NCBI GenBank assembly: GCA_039720395.1
Contig: CM077833.1
Span: 28,046,271-28,110,270, forward strand
Source: Liquidambar formosana
Lineage: Eukaryota; Streptophyta; Magnoliopsida; Saxifragales; Altingiaceae
DNA: 64,000 nucleotides
Direction of reading: 5' to 3'
Part shown: in pieces, positions 21,750 to 34,030 of the stretch
Position numbering within the stretch: position 1 is the first letter of the stretch
Layout of the letters: each line of letters begins with the position of its first letter
Notes under the pieces: model-generated
What the model saw: only the letters and a program-made list of their open reading frames with translations
Told to the model about the DNA's origin: nothing
Database searches by the model: none
Made by a program: the position numbers and the translations under genes

Positions 21750-24700
21750 TCAGTCAAAGTTATCGATTTTGATTGGAGTAATCTCATCTGCCACCTCGAA
21801 GTGTCCCACCAAACGGGCAAAGAAAACCATTTGTTGTTCCAGTGTGAACTTAATGTTCTCAGCCTGTATAAGATGACACTATCAATGCTACTGTTTCGAC
21901 ATACAAATTCTGTAATTAGATACGATATAAAATAGTATAATACCTTGCGAAAACCATGTTGTTCACCTTCATACTCCACAAGAGCAACAGGCAATCCTTT
22001 TTCCTTCAACGCCAAATAGATTTTACGAGCTTGCTCAGGGGGTACAACCTGTGATATATAGACAAGTTTTTTTTTTTTTAACTTAACCTCAAATATTTTT
22101 AGAAAACAGAATTACCAAGACGTCAAACATATTTCTGGAAAGATAAGGACTAATTTCTTAATATATGAATTTAAGGTCACAGCATTTATCCTTAGTTATA
22201 TACTAATAATCACATATTCACATTATTTAGTTTCCACGTACTTAACAAAAACCTACATATTTTCCAGATTCAAGAGAAAATAATCTTCAACTAAAATTTA
22301 ATTTACAAAGTACTAGAAAATAAAACCATAAACTGGCCAATATTAAGAACTTCCGTTGTCACGCACCAAATTGTCTTTGTAGATTATACAATCTAAGAAC
22401 TTAGATACTTGCACACAATTTCACTTTTAGCATATAAAGAACCCTTTTCAGATTGCTGTTTATCCAAATTGCATTCCTCTTCAAGAGCTATTGTGCATCT
22501 ATGTGGCAATGAGATGAACACAGACATCAGCATCCAACACAACAATTTCCCAGGCTGATTGTTTCTGACATGGGCTGGTTCTTTAACTCTTTCCGTTTGC
22601 ACATCATTTCATTTTCTCCAACGGGTAAAAACAAAACCTTTAGTTTATAACTGTTACAGGACTGGTGGTGTGATAAGTGATACGTCAAATTGCCAAACTA
22701 GGAGAAATTCAACCTGATCGAATATAACTTTCTTCATGTTTTCCCCACTCTTCGAAGGTAATTGATCAAATTTTCTGGAATGTTTGGATACACACTATCA
22801 AATAGATGGTGTGATTGTGTCAAAGACAGTTATCTAGGGTGATGGAGGACAAGATCAGATTATGAGTACCTAGTTATATTAAACTTCTTCTAGTTTGTAT
22901 GTAGACCCTCACAAGGGTCATTTGCAATCATAAAATATCTTTAATAAATCTATAATGTGCATACCTTGTCATCCAATCCTTGGAACAGAATTATGGGGCA
23001 AGAAAATTTATCAACAGAATTGATGGGTGCCCTCTCGAAATAATCCTTTTCACTTCCTGCAATTAGTAAAGAATTGCCTCAACACATAATGGATTAGATC
23101 AAATCAGATAGCAAACTAACACCGAATGTAATTCTATAACTTACCAACAAGATTATCAATATAATGAGATTCAAATTTGTGAGTTTCTGCTCTCAACAAA
23201 GATAAATCAGCTACCTGTTAATGAACAATTAGAAATAAAGATTTGTTAATCTCTTATTTCCTTGACCAATCTAAACTTTCAAAAATTTGTTTCATTACAC
23301 TTTTTCTTTTCTTTTTTATTTTTGGGGCGGGGGGTGGGGGTTAAAATCATATACAATATGCAAAGTATTTGCAGAGCTTCTGAAAAAAAAAAAAATCAAA
23401 ATCAAAAGAATATGACATCTTACAACAATCATTCGAGTAGCACAAAACAAACTCCAAACAGATACCTAAAGTGCTAAATAATTATCATATGTGCAAAACT
23501 TTTCCCTTTTTGGTAAAGTCTGCATAGTGACACTAATGCTATTGAAGCTAAGAACAGTGCACCACAATATGGATGAAAAACAAAAGCAAACAATAATAGA
23601 TATCAATCATTACATATCAATTTGAACTGAGTATAGGATCCAGCACTCACACCATACAACGAAGCCCCAGCCTTGAACATATCTTTGAAAGCAAGAGCAG
23701 CTAATGTTGTGTACCCACCAGCAGAGCCCCCAGTTATGCACAGTCGTCCTTCATCCACCTTTCCACTGTCCACCTAGACAACCAAACAAATATTATCATG
23801 ACTTGAACAATGTTTAAAAGGGCCATCCAAAAAAAAAAAAAAACCCTTGAAAGAATTAAAAATATTAGAAATATAATTTACCAGAAATTTTGCACAACTG
23901 CAACAATCATTAACATCAACAATTCCCCAGCGACCCAAAAGCCGTTCTCGATATTCTCTACCATAACCTTCAAAATTAAGTTCAGATCAATTGAGTCTGT
24001 CCAACAAATCAAGAAATCTGCAATAAGGGCTCAATGTATTTGTGAATCAATACAAACAGAAAAATTGAGAGAAATTAGGTACAACATAGACTCTGAATCA
24101 ATGAAATGCAGGTATTTCATCAACCCATTATTATTCAGTAGTGAGTTCCTTTAAAAGATGGAATCTAAAGCATTAATAAAAAAGATAATCTGACAAGGTT
24201 CTGGACTGACCAGTGCTTCCACCATAGTTAACATCCACAAATGCCCAACCTCGACTGGTCCAGTACTGGATGCTCAGATTCAAAATTCCACGTGTTTCAC
24301 TTGTAGGCCCTCCTGCAACATTCCAGGCACAATGCATTCTGTCACAAATTTAATACTCCGTACATGAAGTTTTTTATTTTATTTTTTTGGGGTTCTAAAT
24401 CAAATGAACGTAGAGAGTACATAATTTTCCCTGATTTGACAAATTAGAAAACATCCAAAGAAATTAAGCAAGTAATTTCCACGTTGTCAACTTGAACCCT
24501 TTTACTCTTTAATCAGGTAAAAAGTTAGAGCCCATATACATAACAATAAATAAGGCATATAGATGCACTAATCAAAAATAAATCCCAAGCTTAGAGCTTA
24601 AGAGAATCCAAAAATTGAACAAAAGAGTGACCCAATTAACGCCGGTTTCATTAGAATTCTCTCATTAATTTTTTTTTACTAGCACCTTTTTGCTCTATAT

Positions 24701-27700
24701 ATAATTGACATAAAATATCTCAATCCCAATTGTGCAACACTTTGATTGCTTACCCCAACAAAAAAAGTTATACACTCTGAAATTATAACATACCGTGACT
24801 TTTCAATAATAACGGAGGCTTTTCTTCCTGACCAGCTTGATAAATGGGGTTGGATGGTGGATAGAAGTATGCATAGGCATTTTGACCAGGAACTTCTGTT
24901 GGAAATTTAATTAATTCAGGCAAGCTGAAGTATGATGTGTACTTTGAACTATCAGGGGAAGAAGACCACATAATCTTGAAATCAACTACTTTTAATGTAT
25001 GATCATCTAAAGACACCTGCAAACACAAAAATTGAATTCTGAGAAAAATGAGAGAACATTTACAATTGGAAAATTTTAACAATAACTTTTCCCAAAATTA
25101 TGGCAATAAAATGAAAATTTTCAAAACACAAGGAGGAAAAGAAGAAGATGGCGGCACCTTAGCAACTGACAACGGATGAACGGAAGATGCCCCCTCAATG
25201 TATAGGCAGTGGATCCCTGAACTCTGCATAAGCAAATATGCACATCTTAAAAAAGCCTCATCAGGTCATCTACTTGAGAAACTTTCAAATGCAACGCCTA
25301 GTGAAAAAAAGGTTTTCGAATGTACGATATTAGTAATATCTGTGAAAGGAATATCAAGCAGTGTTAACGAGCTCTGAACATCATCCAGAATTCCAAGATG
25401 TGACCTCCCATTCTGCCTGCATGCCATCATTGACAACTTTGATTGCATTACATATTAATTATGGAAGTAATTGCCACAATTTAAAAATGAAAAATTAGGT
25501 TTATACATAACATAAAGAATGTATCAGAGTGACCTGTAGCTGCAAGCAATCACGTTTTTTCCCTCATGGCACTGAATAATTTCATAAGAATTCATGCCAA
25601 AAACCCATAGTGGTCTTGCAAACTCAGCATCCAAGGAATAAATTGCTAGCACCCTATTTTCGGATTCAATCTGTTGCCAAAGAATAAAATCACAAGATAT
25701 TCAATTCCAAAGAATGCAAAAATGTATTGTCTGACCAAATAACCTTGCAGAACTAACATTGGTGCTGCCCATGAAGAACATGTGCAATGGCTTCTACTAA
25801 AATATTAATGGTTCCATACTCCTGCATGTGGTAACTAGATTTTCCCTCTCAATTAAAAGCAGGTTCATTTTCCTCTTTTTTTTATGAAGAAAAAACAGGT
25901 TCATTTTTATGATGATAAAAGTGCATATTTGTGACTTTTGAGGGTGTCATTATCTGTACGGTCTATACCATTGACATTACTTCTATAAATAGCAGCAACA
26001 GCCTCTGTTGTCCATTTCTAGATTAAATGGGAAGTAAGCCCTGACCAACCTATTTATGTCCTTTATCTAATCTTTGAACATGTCTTCCATTGTTAAGTTT
26101 AGAGGAAATTTCAAGGAACAGAAGCATACTGTGATAGTGTGATGTTATTTGTTTGAAATGGCTATACTAGGAAACCCATCACATGGGTACCCTCTCATAA
26201 AAATGCTAAAATGTTCAGTTTGGATGTGATAAATTCGAAGGAAGAGCAACTTGACACAACTGAAGAGCCTCTCAAGTCTCAATTCTAAAGAGGGCTCCCA
26301 AAATCTCGGGGACAGTATGTGAGCTGCCAAAGCTTAATCTTCTATAAACCAGGAAAAGTCCAGAATGAGAGAGGAATCTGACTCTCAGTAGCCCACTGAT
26401 TTAATAGCAAATTTCACATTATGGAACAATTCCATATATATATATATATAGGATGATGATTGGATAAGCACGTGGTGATATAACTTATATCAACACCCGC
26501 ATTGGGGGTTGTAGCTCGTGCATTAGTGGATTACAAGGTAAATTGGGACAATGCACGGGTACAACCCCCAATGCATGGTGCTATATAACTTATATCAACA
26601 CATGTTGACCTGATCGGGACTGTGTGTGTGTGTGTGTGTGTGTATTCTGCGGGGGGGAGCATCAAGCATGCAGAATTAATATGAGATGTTTTCTGCTGTA
26701 ATTTGAAAAATGTCAAAAAAATTTCCCACTAAAACTTCTCAAGGCATGTCAAATGTTTTGAAGTACCACCAACTACAAATTTAGATAGGGGAAGGGATGG
26801 TTACAAAGTTCATGAGATGAAAGTGTTTAATACTCATCAAAACATAAAACGAACTTCTAAAAATTCAATGGGACTATCAACTATACTAAAGAGTAGAATG
26901 GACTATAAAAGAAAGTTTCCCTAGAGTCGTTAATTAACATTGCTATATGTAACCAAAATATCCGTCGTAATTGTTTGCCCAACTGGAATACTAGCATTTG
27001 ACATGTATAAGAAAAAAAAAAGGGCCGGGGGGGGGTGGGGGTGTTAGAACCACAAACCATCATTTATACTATCTCAACATCTAAAATGTCAAAGTATGGA
27101 TTTACCCATTTATAGAGATTCCAAAACCCGCTTTTTCTATCAGTAATGAAAAATAGTTCCCCTGCATAGATTCAAACATAACGAATCAATGCATGCAATG
27201 AATTGAAGCAGCTGAAAGCTTAAAACTTCCAATAAAAAATTGTAGTAAAATTTTTATATAGATTTTCATAGCAATTGATGAACATGTGCCATATGAATCA
27301 TTAAAGTCCAATGAAATAGGACTCATAATTAAACTAATGGAATCCAAGAGAACATAAGAGAAACTTGAGCAAATTCCAGAAAAGATAGTACCCTGGATTT
27401 GAAAAAGACATATCATTTATTTTTTCCCATAGTAGCACTAAGAAACTGTCACACAATGTATTTCCACTTGAAGAGCTGTTCATCAACATAGTAATAAAAA
27501 AGCACCTTTGGAGGACCACTTGGGTTCAGTTGGAGACTCCACGAGTGTAGGATCACAACCAGCAACACAGATGCGTTTGTAGACATCTCTGCATGATAGC
27601 ATTGGGAAGAATAACGCAATTTACAGAAAGGTAGTAGCATACATATGTAATGAGTGCTCCTAAGAAAAATAAAATAAATATAATTTTAAGCAAAGAAGGG

Positions 27701-29741
27701 AAGAGGAAGAAGTTGCATTTCAAAATTAGTTCAGGGTGTCTTTTTGACGTGACTTACCAAAGAGTAAGTTGAGCGAGGAATAGTTGGAGTGGAAGAGTAC
27801 AAAACTAAGAATTGAAGATAAAGTGGGTTGTTTCAGAGGTTGGCACCCAAAGTGAAACTCCCAAGCCCTATGACCACATTTTTATAGATATCAATCCTAA
27901 GCTAAGCTAAATCCGCTGGGACCACTTTAGATCAGCAACTCTCCTCTATGGGACTGAAGAATGCCGAAAGATCAGCTCCCAGTCCACCAATTTGAGGATA
28001 AGAAGTGGGATAGATAGCTAGTGTAGAAGGATTTGGTCAGTAAGATTTAGACACTCGTGTTGTTATACAGTGAAAATAATGTCTTCTCAGACAAAGCTCC
28101 AATGCATCATTATTGCAACACATTAACTAGACTAAAAATATTAAAATTATATATATATGAAAGGCAACCCACCATATGGGCCCTACACAGATAAACTGAC
28201 TTCCACCAATTTCAATCTCTACTCGATGAGCCCCATTTTCCCATTCCTAAGTAATCCATAAGTATGCATGTGATACTAGTAGTTTATAACACAATAAGCT
28301 ACATGATACGAAAAGAAAATTGGATTCTTAATGCAAGGATAATCCTCTAACATGAAAAAAGAAAATTGGATTCTAAATGCGAAGATAATCCTCTAAAATG
28401 AAAAAACACTTGAATAAGGACAATGACAGCATAAAAAAGGGAAATTCTAGCTCACCCATTCTCGGATATATAGCCAACCCAAAGTTCTGATTTATCCCAT
28501 GGCATATTAGGGTGACCCCATTCGATCCATGCCATCCGTTCTCCTTTGGGGTCCATACGTGGGAAGGCATAGAAGTCATTGCCACCAACTAATACTTTTG
28601 GTTCTATGATCCAAGTAAAAAGAGATAATTATTCCTCTACAGATACTGATAAAAAATAGATGAAATTCTATAAATTAACCATGCCGCGATCACCCGGAAC
28701 AATTCTAAACCCAATGGCAACCTAGTTATGAAACATATAATCCACAGCAGTTCAATTTTTCACATATCTTTACGCACGAGATAAGTAAATAAAAAGTAAT
28801 ACATTGTTTTCCAATAATTCTCACCTTGAATATCGTTTTGGCTGAGGCTTATTGCGACTATTGTCGTCGTTGGATTTAAACTACTTTCACAACGATCTGT
28901 TAAGAAGTAAATAAATAAATAGAATGATAAATGCTCAATCAAAACGAAAAGATAGTACCAATTACTTATAAAAATGGACCACATAACATAAACCTTGACT
29001 ATGAACGATATCTCAAAAACCCACCTTCCCTTACAGTGACATATCGGTTAAAGCGCGAATCAAACACCCCATCTGCATAACAAACTAAGGGTCCTCCATA
29101 GTCTGGACTAATTGGCACAGGTAATGAATCTCCGGATATGATTGACTGCTTGTACAGTCTCTGATCCTTGTAATTGGAGAAAATCACAGTTTCTCCCGAA
29201 ATCGTGAACGCACCACCACCGTATTCTTGAGCCACTGTGCGCACCGCGAACTCTTTCGGCGTAATATCCGTAGGCTCGTCCCCTGGTTTCTCCGGTTCTT
29301 TGACAAGAACCGCCCGTCTTAACACAGTTAAACAATCAAGAATCAAGAAACAAAAAGCTTTCTTAGGGTTTATGAATAGAATGAGCAAAAATAATGCAGG
29401 AAGCGTAAGATGTAGGTGTACCCTGATTCAGTGGGGCGGGATTCGACCCAGAAGAGGCGGCCGTGGCCGTCGACAGCGGTGCCGTCGAGACGCTTCTCGC
29501 CGCCGGAGACGACGTCGGCGGTGATGGGGGATTTCCATGATCCGAAAAGAGCAGTGATCTTCTCGGCTTTAGCTGCTTCAGCTGACGCTGTTGAAGTCAT
29601 TCTCTTCAAACTATGGCGATACTGATAGAGCTGTTTTCTGGTAGAAAGGTTGATGATGGAGTTACCAATATGGGTGAGCTTCGAGATGGGGATGTGTGAG
29701 GAAGAAGACGACCAAGCTGGGAAGCGAGTGAAGAGCGCCAT
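21750..29741 (-). CDS. S9 family peptidase (acylaminoacyl-peptidase / prolyl oligopeptidase-like)
   Basis: Seventeen exons in transcription order: 29741-29422, 29317-29025, 28896-28825, 28603-28456, 27588-27506, 27161-27106, 25670-25534, 25416-25326, 25223-25158, 25016-24794, 24312-24211, 23967-23882, 23773-23651, 23214-23145, 23056-22965, 22048-21944, 21863-21750. All are GT-AG and phases close to 2181 nt, 726 residues. The first 45 residues are Ser/Arg-rich and nearly acid-free, like a plastid or mitochondrial transit peptide; a second Met (MTSTASA) could give a cytosolic form. A beta-propeller region follows, then an alpha/beta-hydrolase domain with oxyanion HGGPTS near 488, GGSAGG with nucleophile Ser576, GLDDKVVPPEQ (Asp653) and GEQHGF (His685), so the Ser-Asp-His triad is complete. 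This matches the plant S9C group that includes Arabidopsis At5g36210. Such enzymes remove N-acylated residues or dipeptides from peptides. Intron 6 (1.4 kb) has collected repeats. Confidence 0.95.
25860..25907 (-). mobile_element. Micro-insertion with 12-bp duplication in S9 peptidase intron 6
   Basis: CAGGTTCATTTT occurs at 25860-25871 and 25896-25907, flanking 24 bp that read on the minus strand as TTTTTTCTTCATAAAAAAAA. The A-run next to a duplication of LINE-like length suggests a retroposed tail. The LINE signature itself is weaker than in the other cases. Confidence 0.5.
26469..26604. mobile_element. Foldback (MITE-like) element in S9 peptidase intron 6
   Basis: The arms are long inverted repeats: GCATTGGGGGTTGTA on the left pairs with TACAACCCCCAATGC on the right, and the outer parts carrying TGATATAACTTATAT also pair. 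The whole 136 bp could form one hairpin of about 55 bp per arm. No target duplication is obvious. A GT microsatellite follows immediately. Confidence 0.65.
26621..26643. repeat. (GT)n microsatellite
   Basis: About eleven GT units within intron 6 of the S9 peptidase gene. Confidence 0.95.
28315..28406. repeat. 46-bp tandem duplication in an S9 peptidase intron
   Basis: Two adjacent copies, 28315-28360 and 28361-28406, both starting GAAAATTGGATTCT and containing GATAATCCTCTAA, differ at a few positions. They lie in intron 4, about 50 bp downstream of exon 4 in the gene's direction. Confidence 0.85.
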
Positions 29742-29804
29742 TTCAGATTATAAAATGACGGGGGCGTATCGCATTCGATGGGGCGCCGCCCCATTGTAGA
29801 CATC

Positions 29805-31449
29805 CCTGGGGATTTATATTTAATCCGTGGGCATCTCTGGATGGATAACGTAAGCCCTCTTTGAACAATCCTGGCCGCCTGATTTTGGCAAATCAGGGTC
29901 TTTCAGGCAACGACGAATAACCTTCTACTCTCGGGTTTATATAGGATCCAAACCTTGTGCTAAAAGCTCATAGGCATGCCACATATCCATTCATTAGAAT
30001 CATTACTCCGTTTTTTATTATTATTTTTTTTTTTTCTGCCAATGGACGTGGCGGATACTTCATCCTAGTTTTCCGAATACCGATAAGGTTACTGTGTGCT
30101 TATCAAAAAAGATGAGGCTATTGTTCACTTATTTTTTTAACTGCCTTATGTTTTCTAAGGAAAAATATAATTTCCCCTTCTCAACTTTTATTTAAAATAA
30201 CTTCGTATTCTCTTAGGTTTTTTCAAATATTTTGATTTTCTCATGTTTGAAAATTGTATATAACTTTTACGATGTTGACAGAAATAGTGATTTTACAAAT
30301 GTTTTCATACTATATGTTGGTGAAATAATTTATTATTAGGGCATTTTCATCTAAAAAAATGTTATTAATGAGTCATGTGCAATTATTTTTCGTAAAATAA
30401 ATAAATAAGTGAAGGAATAGTGTAAGGTATCATTTTTCAAAATATGAGAAGGGGCTTCTATGTTAGGCTATGTGGAGCTTGGTATTTCATTCAACTCGGT
30501 TTATAGCACCCAATCCAAACCCGTTTTGGTAATTTGACTTTTAGGGTTTTAAGTTATAACGCCTCTTTGTATTATTATTCTTCAAAACATAGTAAAATTG
30601 TAATAGTTATGTGAACATAATCCGAGTTTGGGTGAACGACGTAATCTCTGTATGGTTTGTTTGCCTTTGTTTTTTATTTTTTCTACAATTTCGCATCTCA
30701 CGGATCCTAGTAAGGTAAAGATGTAAAATTCACTACTATTTTCAACCTAAAGTAATCTTGGTTTAAGACTTCAAATCAAAACTTCTCTCACTAAGTGAGA
30801 GGAAAAAATCATTGGAAATGGTCTTCAACTCTTCTCCCAATAAGTGAGAGAGAAATATCATTAGATTATCACGCAAAAAAAAAAAAAATTGTCACTGAAT
30901 TACAAGAACTCTTTCATCCAATTTGAACAAATTATTTTACTTTTCTTTCTTGGGGGTCAACTTTTATTATTCATTAACCCACAAATAAATAAATAAATAA
31001 ATTCACTCCCCACCCCACCACCCCTTTTTTTTTTTTTAAAAATAATAAAGTGCGATGTTTATGCCACCATTTTGTAGGGGCCTGTGTTTCAAAATGCAGT
31101 ACCGCACCATGCATTAGGGATGCGGCAAGGGTTGGCTAACCCTCCCGGCCCAAATGTCCCGGACCTGCCATTAGGCTGTCTTAGGAGTGTAAATTTGAAT
31201 CGGGGTGGTCTGAAGTTTCTAAGCCTAACGGGCCATTTTCAAATTTCGGTCCAGCCTGTAGGCCCAACCCTGGTATGATTTTTCCATTAATTTTTCATAA
31301 GTTTTAACTTGAGATCACTCACTCAACAAGTTAGGAGAATGCAAACAGGCTATCATAAATATGTTTGATCATATGAGATCAAATTTTATACATAATTATG
31401 TTTGATAAATGGTCAATAAAAGCATGATTTTTCTTATCTAGATTATGGA
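29805..31449. other. Intergenic, upstream of the S9 peptidase gene
   Basis: The first part is the probable promoter and leader of the minus-strand peptidase gene. The rest is AT-rich spacer with no gene, apart from a possible micro-insertion at 30082-30124. Confidence 0.5.
30082..30124 (+). mobile_element. Possible old micro-insertion with LINE 3' end
   Basis: GATAAGGTTACTGT (30082-30095) and GATGAGGCTATTGT (30111-30124) match at 11 of 14 positions, all three differences being transitions. Between them are 15 bp, GTGCTTATCAAAAAA, ending in the LINE tail signature. It looks like a decayed version of the micro-insertions elsewhere in the window. Confidence 0.5.
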
Positions 31450-32414
31450 TAGGACTGGCAATTTATGCCCAAACCCATGAACCCGCCCAAACCTGCCCAA
31501 GTTAAATGGATGCAGATGGGTGATTTTATTAATTGGGTTGTAAATGGGTGCTCATAATAACCCAACTAATAATTGGATCTAATCAAGTTGGTATAAAAAA
31601 AATTTGGGTGCGAAAGAAACCCGAGTCTCCTTCACAACTCTCCTTCGCAGTCACTCCTCCGCTACCGCTCGTCTCCTTCAACTCCATCGCTCGTCTCTTT
31701 CAAGACCACAACTCTCCTGCTACATCACGCATCTCCAGTTTGGAAGCGAAGAGTGGTAGCATGTGTGCAAGATGGAAAACAAGGGGATAAGGGAGAGGGA
31801 GGACACTAAGGAGAAGATCGAGAATGGTCCAAAAATGGCTGAGCTCAAATAGAAAAGGGGGAGGAGGTTGGAAATTTTAAGTATGGACAAATTCCATTTT
31901 TTTTATTTTTTAAAAAAACAAAAAAAAAACCTTTGTTTCAAATCTACCCATGGTAAATCTGAAAATTTAAGCATATTTAAAAATAAAACTAGAAAGCAAA
32001 GAAGAAGGAGGGAAGTAGCAGTGCTGGCAACCAACCTTCCACGTTTATGGATTTGAACCTCATCCACAGTCAAAATCCCACCCTTCAACACCAACATCAA
32101 GCTAGAGAGTTGAAGCTGACACTAATTCACAGCGATTGCCGAAGCTCAAACTGCTAGGTATAGTGTACAGAAGAGATTGAGGGAAATGGCCGAAGCTCAA
32201 AGTCACCCCAAGTCACCCAACATCAAAACCGTGAACCAGGTTAACATCAACGGAGGTATGCGGGAGGTGTGCGAGTTGGGTTGGGTTGCTAGTTGCAATA
32301 AATGGGTGAGTTTGGGTTTTGCATAAATGGGTTGGGTTGGGTTGGGTTGGGTTTGGGTGATATTTTGACTAAACCCATTTAAACCCACCCAAACCCACCC
32401 AATTGCCAGCCCTA
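31450..32414. mobile_element. hAT-like element with a gene-like insert
   Basis: The left end TAGGACTGGCAAT and the right end ATTGCCAGCCCTA form 13-bp inverted repeats with one mismatch. Subterminal regions are rich in AAACCCA / TGGGTTT motifs, including four GGGTT units near 32325-32350. The TAGGGCTGGCAA end is typical of plant hAT elements. No clean 8-bp duplication remains. The interior (about 31610-31800) is richer in GC and C/T than its surroundings and reads as an open frame of 85 codons, so a captured gene fragment is possible. Confidence 0.6.
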
Positions 32415-32473
32415 AATTTACGGATTACCCCTAAATGATGGGCCTTTGATCAATTATTGCTATTTACGACGGG

Positions 32474-32892
32474 GGGCCTAGCTATTGCCACCCCTTAATT
32501 TTATCAGTGCTCCCACTTGTTTTAGTTTTTTAAGATTTTATGCAAAATATTAAATAAAGGTTTTTATGATAATTGGTTGTGGTATCAACTAGAAAACATC
32601 ATTTTGAACAACTTTACAAAATAAAGTTTTTCCAAAATCTATCATTGAAGTAAACTTTTTGACGTATATTATCTCTATTTCATTTTTTGTTAAAAAGTCT
32701 ATTTAAATGATAGATTTTGAAAAAATCTTTCTCTTACAAAATTGTTCAAAATGATGTTTTTTAGTGAACCGTGTGGTCGATTTTTATAAAACCTTTTGTA
32801 TTTTGTATAAAACCTTTAAAAAAGCAAAATAAGTTGGGTTGGGGGGAGGGAGGGGGCATTTATAAAATTGAGGGATGACAATAGCGAGACCC
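32474..32892. mobile_element. Mutator-like foldback MITE, copy 2
   Basis: The terminal GCTATTGCCACCCCTTAATT on the left pairs with a decayed right end (GCTATTGTCATCCCTCAATT when complemented). The interior matches copy 1 at 13019-13439, for example AACATCATTTTGAACAACTT, and is again an inverted repeat. An AG/G-rich stretch near 32835-32860 interrupts the right arm. No target duplication can be seen, so it is older than copy 1. Confidence 0.75.
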
Positions 32893-33500
32893 TTAGGACC
32901 GGGCTTGTATTAGCTCAGCCCATTCCCATCTCCTATCAACATGGGTAGTGGCATAGTGGTAGTGGCCCAATCCTAATTCCTTCAGTACATTCACTGTTCC
33001 AGTTATCATTCTACCAACATGCACCGGGTGAAGAAGAGTCGCATATCATTGTTCCCGTTATCATTGTTTCATGTTCTCTGCAATATTTCTCTTTCCCATC
33101 ATTTCAATTTCTTCCAAATCTTAGGAAATGGATAGAGACCAAACCTCCGATGTGTACCACTTCGCATCATAATTACCACAAGGAAAATTAGGCCGCATGA
33201 TTTTATTTGTGCGCTGATGTTTACACATAAAAAGATTATTTTTTTATAAATTGAATAATGTTCGAAATCATGAAATTTAGATTTTAACTGAGTGGGGGAA
33301 AATCATTTGATGGACTTGATGCTAAATTCCGGAGGTACCTCTTTCAAGTAATTTTGAATTAATGATCGGTTAGGAGCAACAACATCAAACTCCACATAAT
33401 AAGCAGTCTAAATCATTAACCAAAACTAATCTCTTCTATGCTTAAACGTACGATTATTGGCAATAATGTTTAGAGACGTACTCTTCTTTTTTCTTTTTTC
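32893..33500. other. Intergenic
   Basis: No gene or element recognised. Confidence 0.45.
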
Positions 33501-33529
33501 TTTTCGAAAATGAAAGTATAACATTAAAA

Positions 33530-34030
33530 TTAAAAATAATATTTACATCTCAAAGTATGAGCATTACGATAATCTTCCTGAATTACTAACCATAACGTTT
33601 TAGGAAGCCTATTTTCCCAAATACACACATCATAATTGTATCCTAAATTAGCCACACAATTTGCCACTCTATTAGCTTGCCTAAATACATGTCTTATGGC
33701 TACCTGATCAAACCTTTATAGTAAGTTCCTAATATCCTGGACAAGGTTGGTGATGCTCCAATGATATCAATAAGTATCACATAGAGCATTAATTACCAAC
33801 TGCGAATCTCTTTCAATTTGAAATGTCTACTTTAATCAATTTCTCTACTGCAGAATAGCACCTGAACATGCTGGCGGCAATCAATCAAAGAACTTAAATG
33901 GTGGCAATTATATTCTCCCACCACAAGATATGCTTGTGGAGTGCTCCTGCAATAGAATGAGCAAGCAAACTTAAAGTCTTTCGTAGAGAAAATAGCATTA
34001 TTGGGAACTGCTGCCCATCCTGTGTTTTAA
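33530..34030 (-). pseudogene. Decayed RNase H-like (RVT_3) fragment
   Basis: On the minus strand, broken frames read VAIRHVFRQANRVANCVANLG and then WENRLPKTLWLVIQED, with LVQDIRNLL just upstream. This is the C-terminal half of the RNase H-like domain found at the end of some plant LINE polyproteins and in related host genes (the H-x-x-R-x-x-N-x-x-A block). Several stops and at least one frameshift interrupt it. The sequence past its end becomes A-rich on the minus strand, including ACTTTCATTTTCG then A/G, resembling a LINE tail, so a dead LINE is the likeliest source. Confidence 0.7.

Noticed and set aside
32320..32360. GGGTT repeats as an interstitial telomere tract
   Set aside because: The plant telomere unit is TTTAGGG; these are TTGGG units confined to a transposon end.
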